6,840 nt of DNA from Planctomycetaceae bacterium (GTDB lineage Bacteria; Planctomycetota; Planctomycetia; Pirellulales; Thermoguttaceae), in contig JAISQH010000467.1 in assembly GCA_031274385.1 (NCBI GenBank), forward strand, positions 1 through 6,840, given 5' to 3'. The notes under the pieces are model-generated. The model was not told the DNA's origin and ran no database searches. It saw only the letters and a list, made by a program, of their open reading frames with translations. The translations under genes were made by a program, and so were the position numbers. This document shows, one piece after another, positions 6,554-6,840 of this stretch; position 1 is the stretch's first letter, and each line of letters opens with the position of its first letter.

Positions 6554-6583
6554 ATTGTATCACGTTGCATCTCACTAAGTCAA
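6554..6583 (-). promoter_or_regulatory. Strong sigma70-like promoter upstream of the GH99-like gene
   Basis: On the minus strand, -35 TTGACT (6583-6578), an 18-bp spacer, and -10 TACAAT (6559-6554), with a TG one base before the -10 (extended -10). Transcription would begin near 6547 and leave a leader of about 200 nt that crosses the whole GC-rich palindromic repeat before the ATG at 6345. No better promoter is visible nearer the gene. Confidence 0.6.
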
Positions 6584-6666
6584 GGTGAAAAGAATTGAAA
6601 ATGAAAAAAAGATGATAAACATACGTCTTTTACCAAAACCATTCGTAAGTAACTGTCTATTTTATT

Positions 6667-6687
6667 TTGCGCGCAAAGACGCAAAGA
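6667..6687. repeat. Dispersed 21-bp repeat, copy 2
   Basis: Identical over 21 bp to 3016-3036 and in the same orientation. TCTATTTT occurs just upstream in both places, with an indel between it and the core. Here it lies about 84 bp upstream of the -35 box for the GH99-like gene. Confidence 0.75.
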
Positions 6688-6736
6688 GTCAAACGAACCT
6701 CTTTTTCGCATCAAGTAATCAATTTGTGGGATTCAA

Positions 6737-6840
6737 CCACGAAAAACACGAAACATCACGAAAAATACTAGTATGTTGTCAATCGTTTATAATGAAAAAT
6801 GAGAACAAAAATATTTCGTGTTTTTTCGTGCTTTTCGTGG
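6737..6840. repeat. Large inverted repeat with 10-bp-phased CACGAAA units
   Basis: The left arm (6737-6766) and the reverse complement of the right arm (6811-6840) match at 26 of 30 positions. Each arm has three CACGAAA units exactly 10 bp apart. The arms enclose a 44-bp A/T-rich centre, whose left border overlaps the perfect palindrome ATACTAGTAT (6765-6774). The right arm ends at the window edge and may continue. Similar CACGAAA strings are, as I recall, common intergenic repeats in many bacterial genomes. Confidence 0.75.

Larger units (their letters stand above)
6346..6840. other. Gene-free, repeat-rich upstream region
   Basis: No gene is supported in these 495 bp. From the gene outward it holds an A/T-rich leader with a tandem AAAATACC pair next to the start codon, a GC-rich palindromic repeat (6402-6508), a promoter (6554-6583), a copy of the 21-bp dispersed repeat (6667-6687), and a large inverted repeat reaching the window edge (6737-6840). 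Short frames across the GC-rich repeat encode only repetitive Ala/Arg/Gly/Leu peptides. Confidence 0.7.

Noticed and set aside
6342..6575. Repetitive Ala/Arg/Leu peptides encoded on both strands across 6402-6508
   Set aside because: The repetition comes from the palindromic DNA repeat itself. The frames have no start signals and no family resemblance.
6737..6840. CACGAAA repeats considered as a CRISPR array
   Set aside because: The units are 7 bp at 10-bp spacing and arranged as inverted arms; there are no spacer-length unique segments and no cas genes.

Overview
The window holds six protein genes, all on the minus strand, so transcription runs from right to left. In that order they are: a secreted GH99/WbsX-like carbohydrate-active protein (6345-4423), miaA for tRNA dimethylallyltransferase (4247-3237), surE for a survival-protein E nucleotidase (2898-2053), a 107-residue TPR protein (1903-1580), a stand-alone response-regulator receiver (1525-1097), and a 3-isopropylmalate dehydrogenase (leuB-like) whose 3' end is cut off by the left edge (988 to 1). 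I saw no convincing plus-strand gene, RNA gene, CRISPR array, transposase or phage gene.

Organism: an uncultured-type bacterium of moderate GC, most likely Planctomycetota or a relative in the PVC group. This is inferred from several weak signs. The LeuB is of the Mycobacterium/planctomycete type, MiaA carries a DSMAIYREMDIGTAK motif, the secreted GH99-like protein ends in an 'LRLDP...VELESIRLE' sandwich domain, none of the six starts has a Shine-Dalgarno sequence, and the spacers carry short palindromic repeats. The assignment is tentative.

Layout: the right end (6346-6840) is gene-free. It holds an edge-touching inverted repeat built from CACGAAA units phased at 10 bp, one copy of a GCGCGCAAAGACGCAAAG repeat, a strong minus-strand sigma70-like promoter, and a GC-rich palindromic repeat lying between that promoter and the GH99-like gene. 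A 175-bp pyrimidine-rich spacer leads to miaA. The 338-bp miaA-surE spacer holds a second exact copy of the GCGCGCAAAGACGCAAAG repeat, a hairpin repeat, and a near-consensus surE promoter. A further promoter just after surE drives the TPR gene and probably the receiver gene with it. After the receiver gene there is a terminator-like pair of overlapping hairpins ahead of leuB.

The genes do not form one pathway. They look like separate core functions (leucine synthesis, tRNA modification, nucleotide metabolism), a small signalling pair (TPR plus receiver) and one secreted glycan-active enzyme. No clear novel multi-gene system is present. The items most worth a second look are the spacer repeats and their positions relative to promoters, and the overlapping hairpins ahead of leuB.
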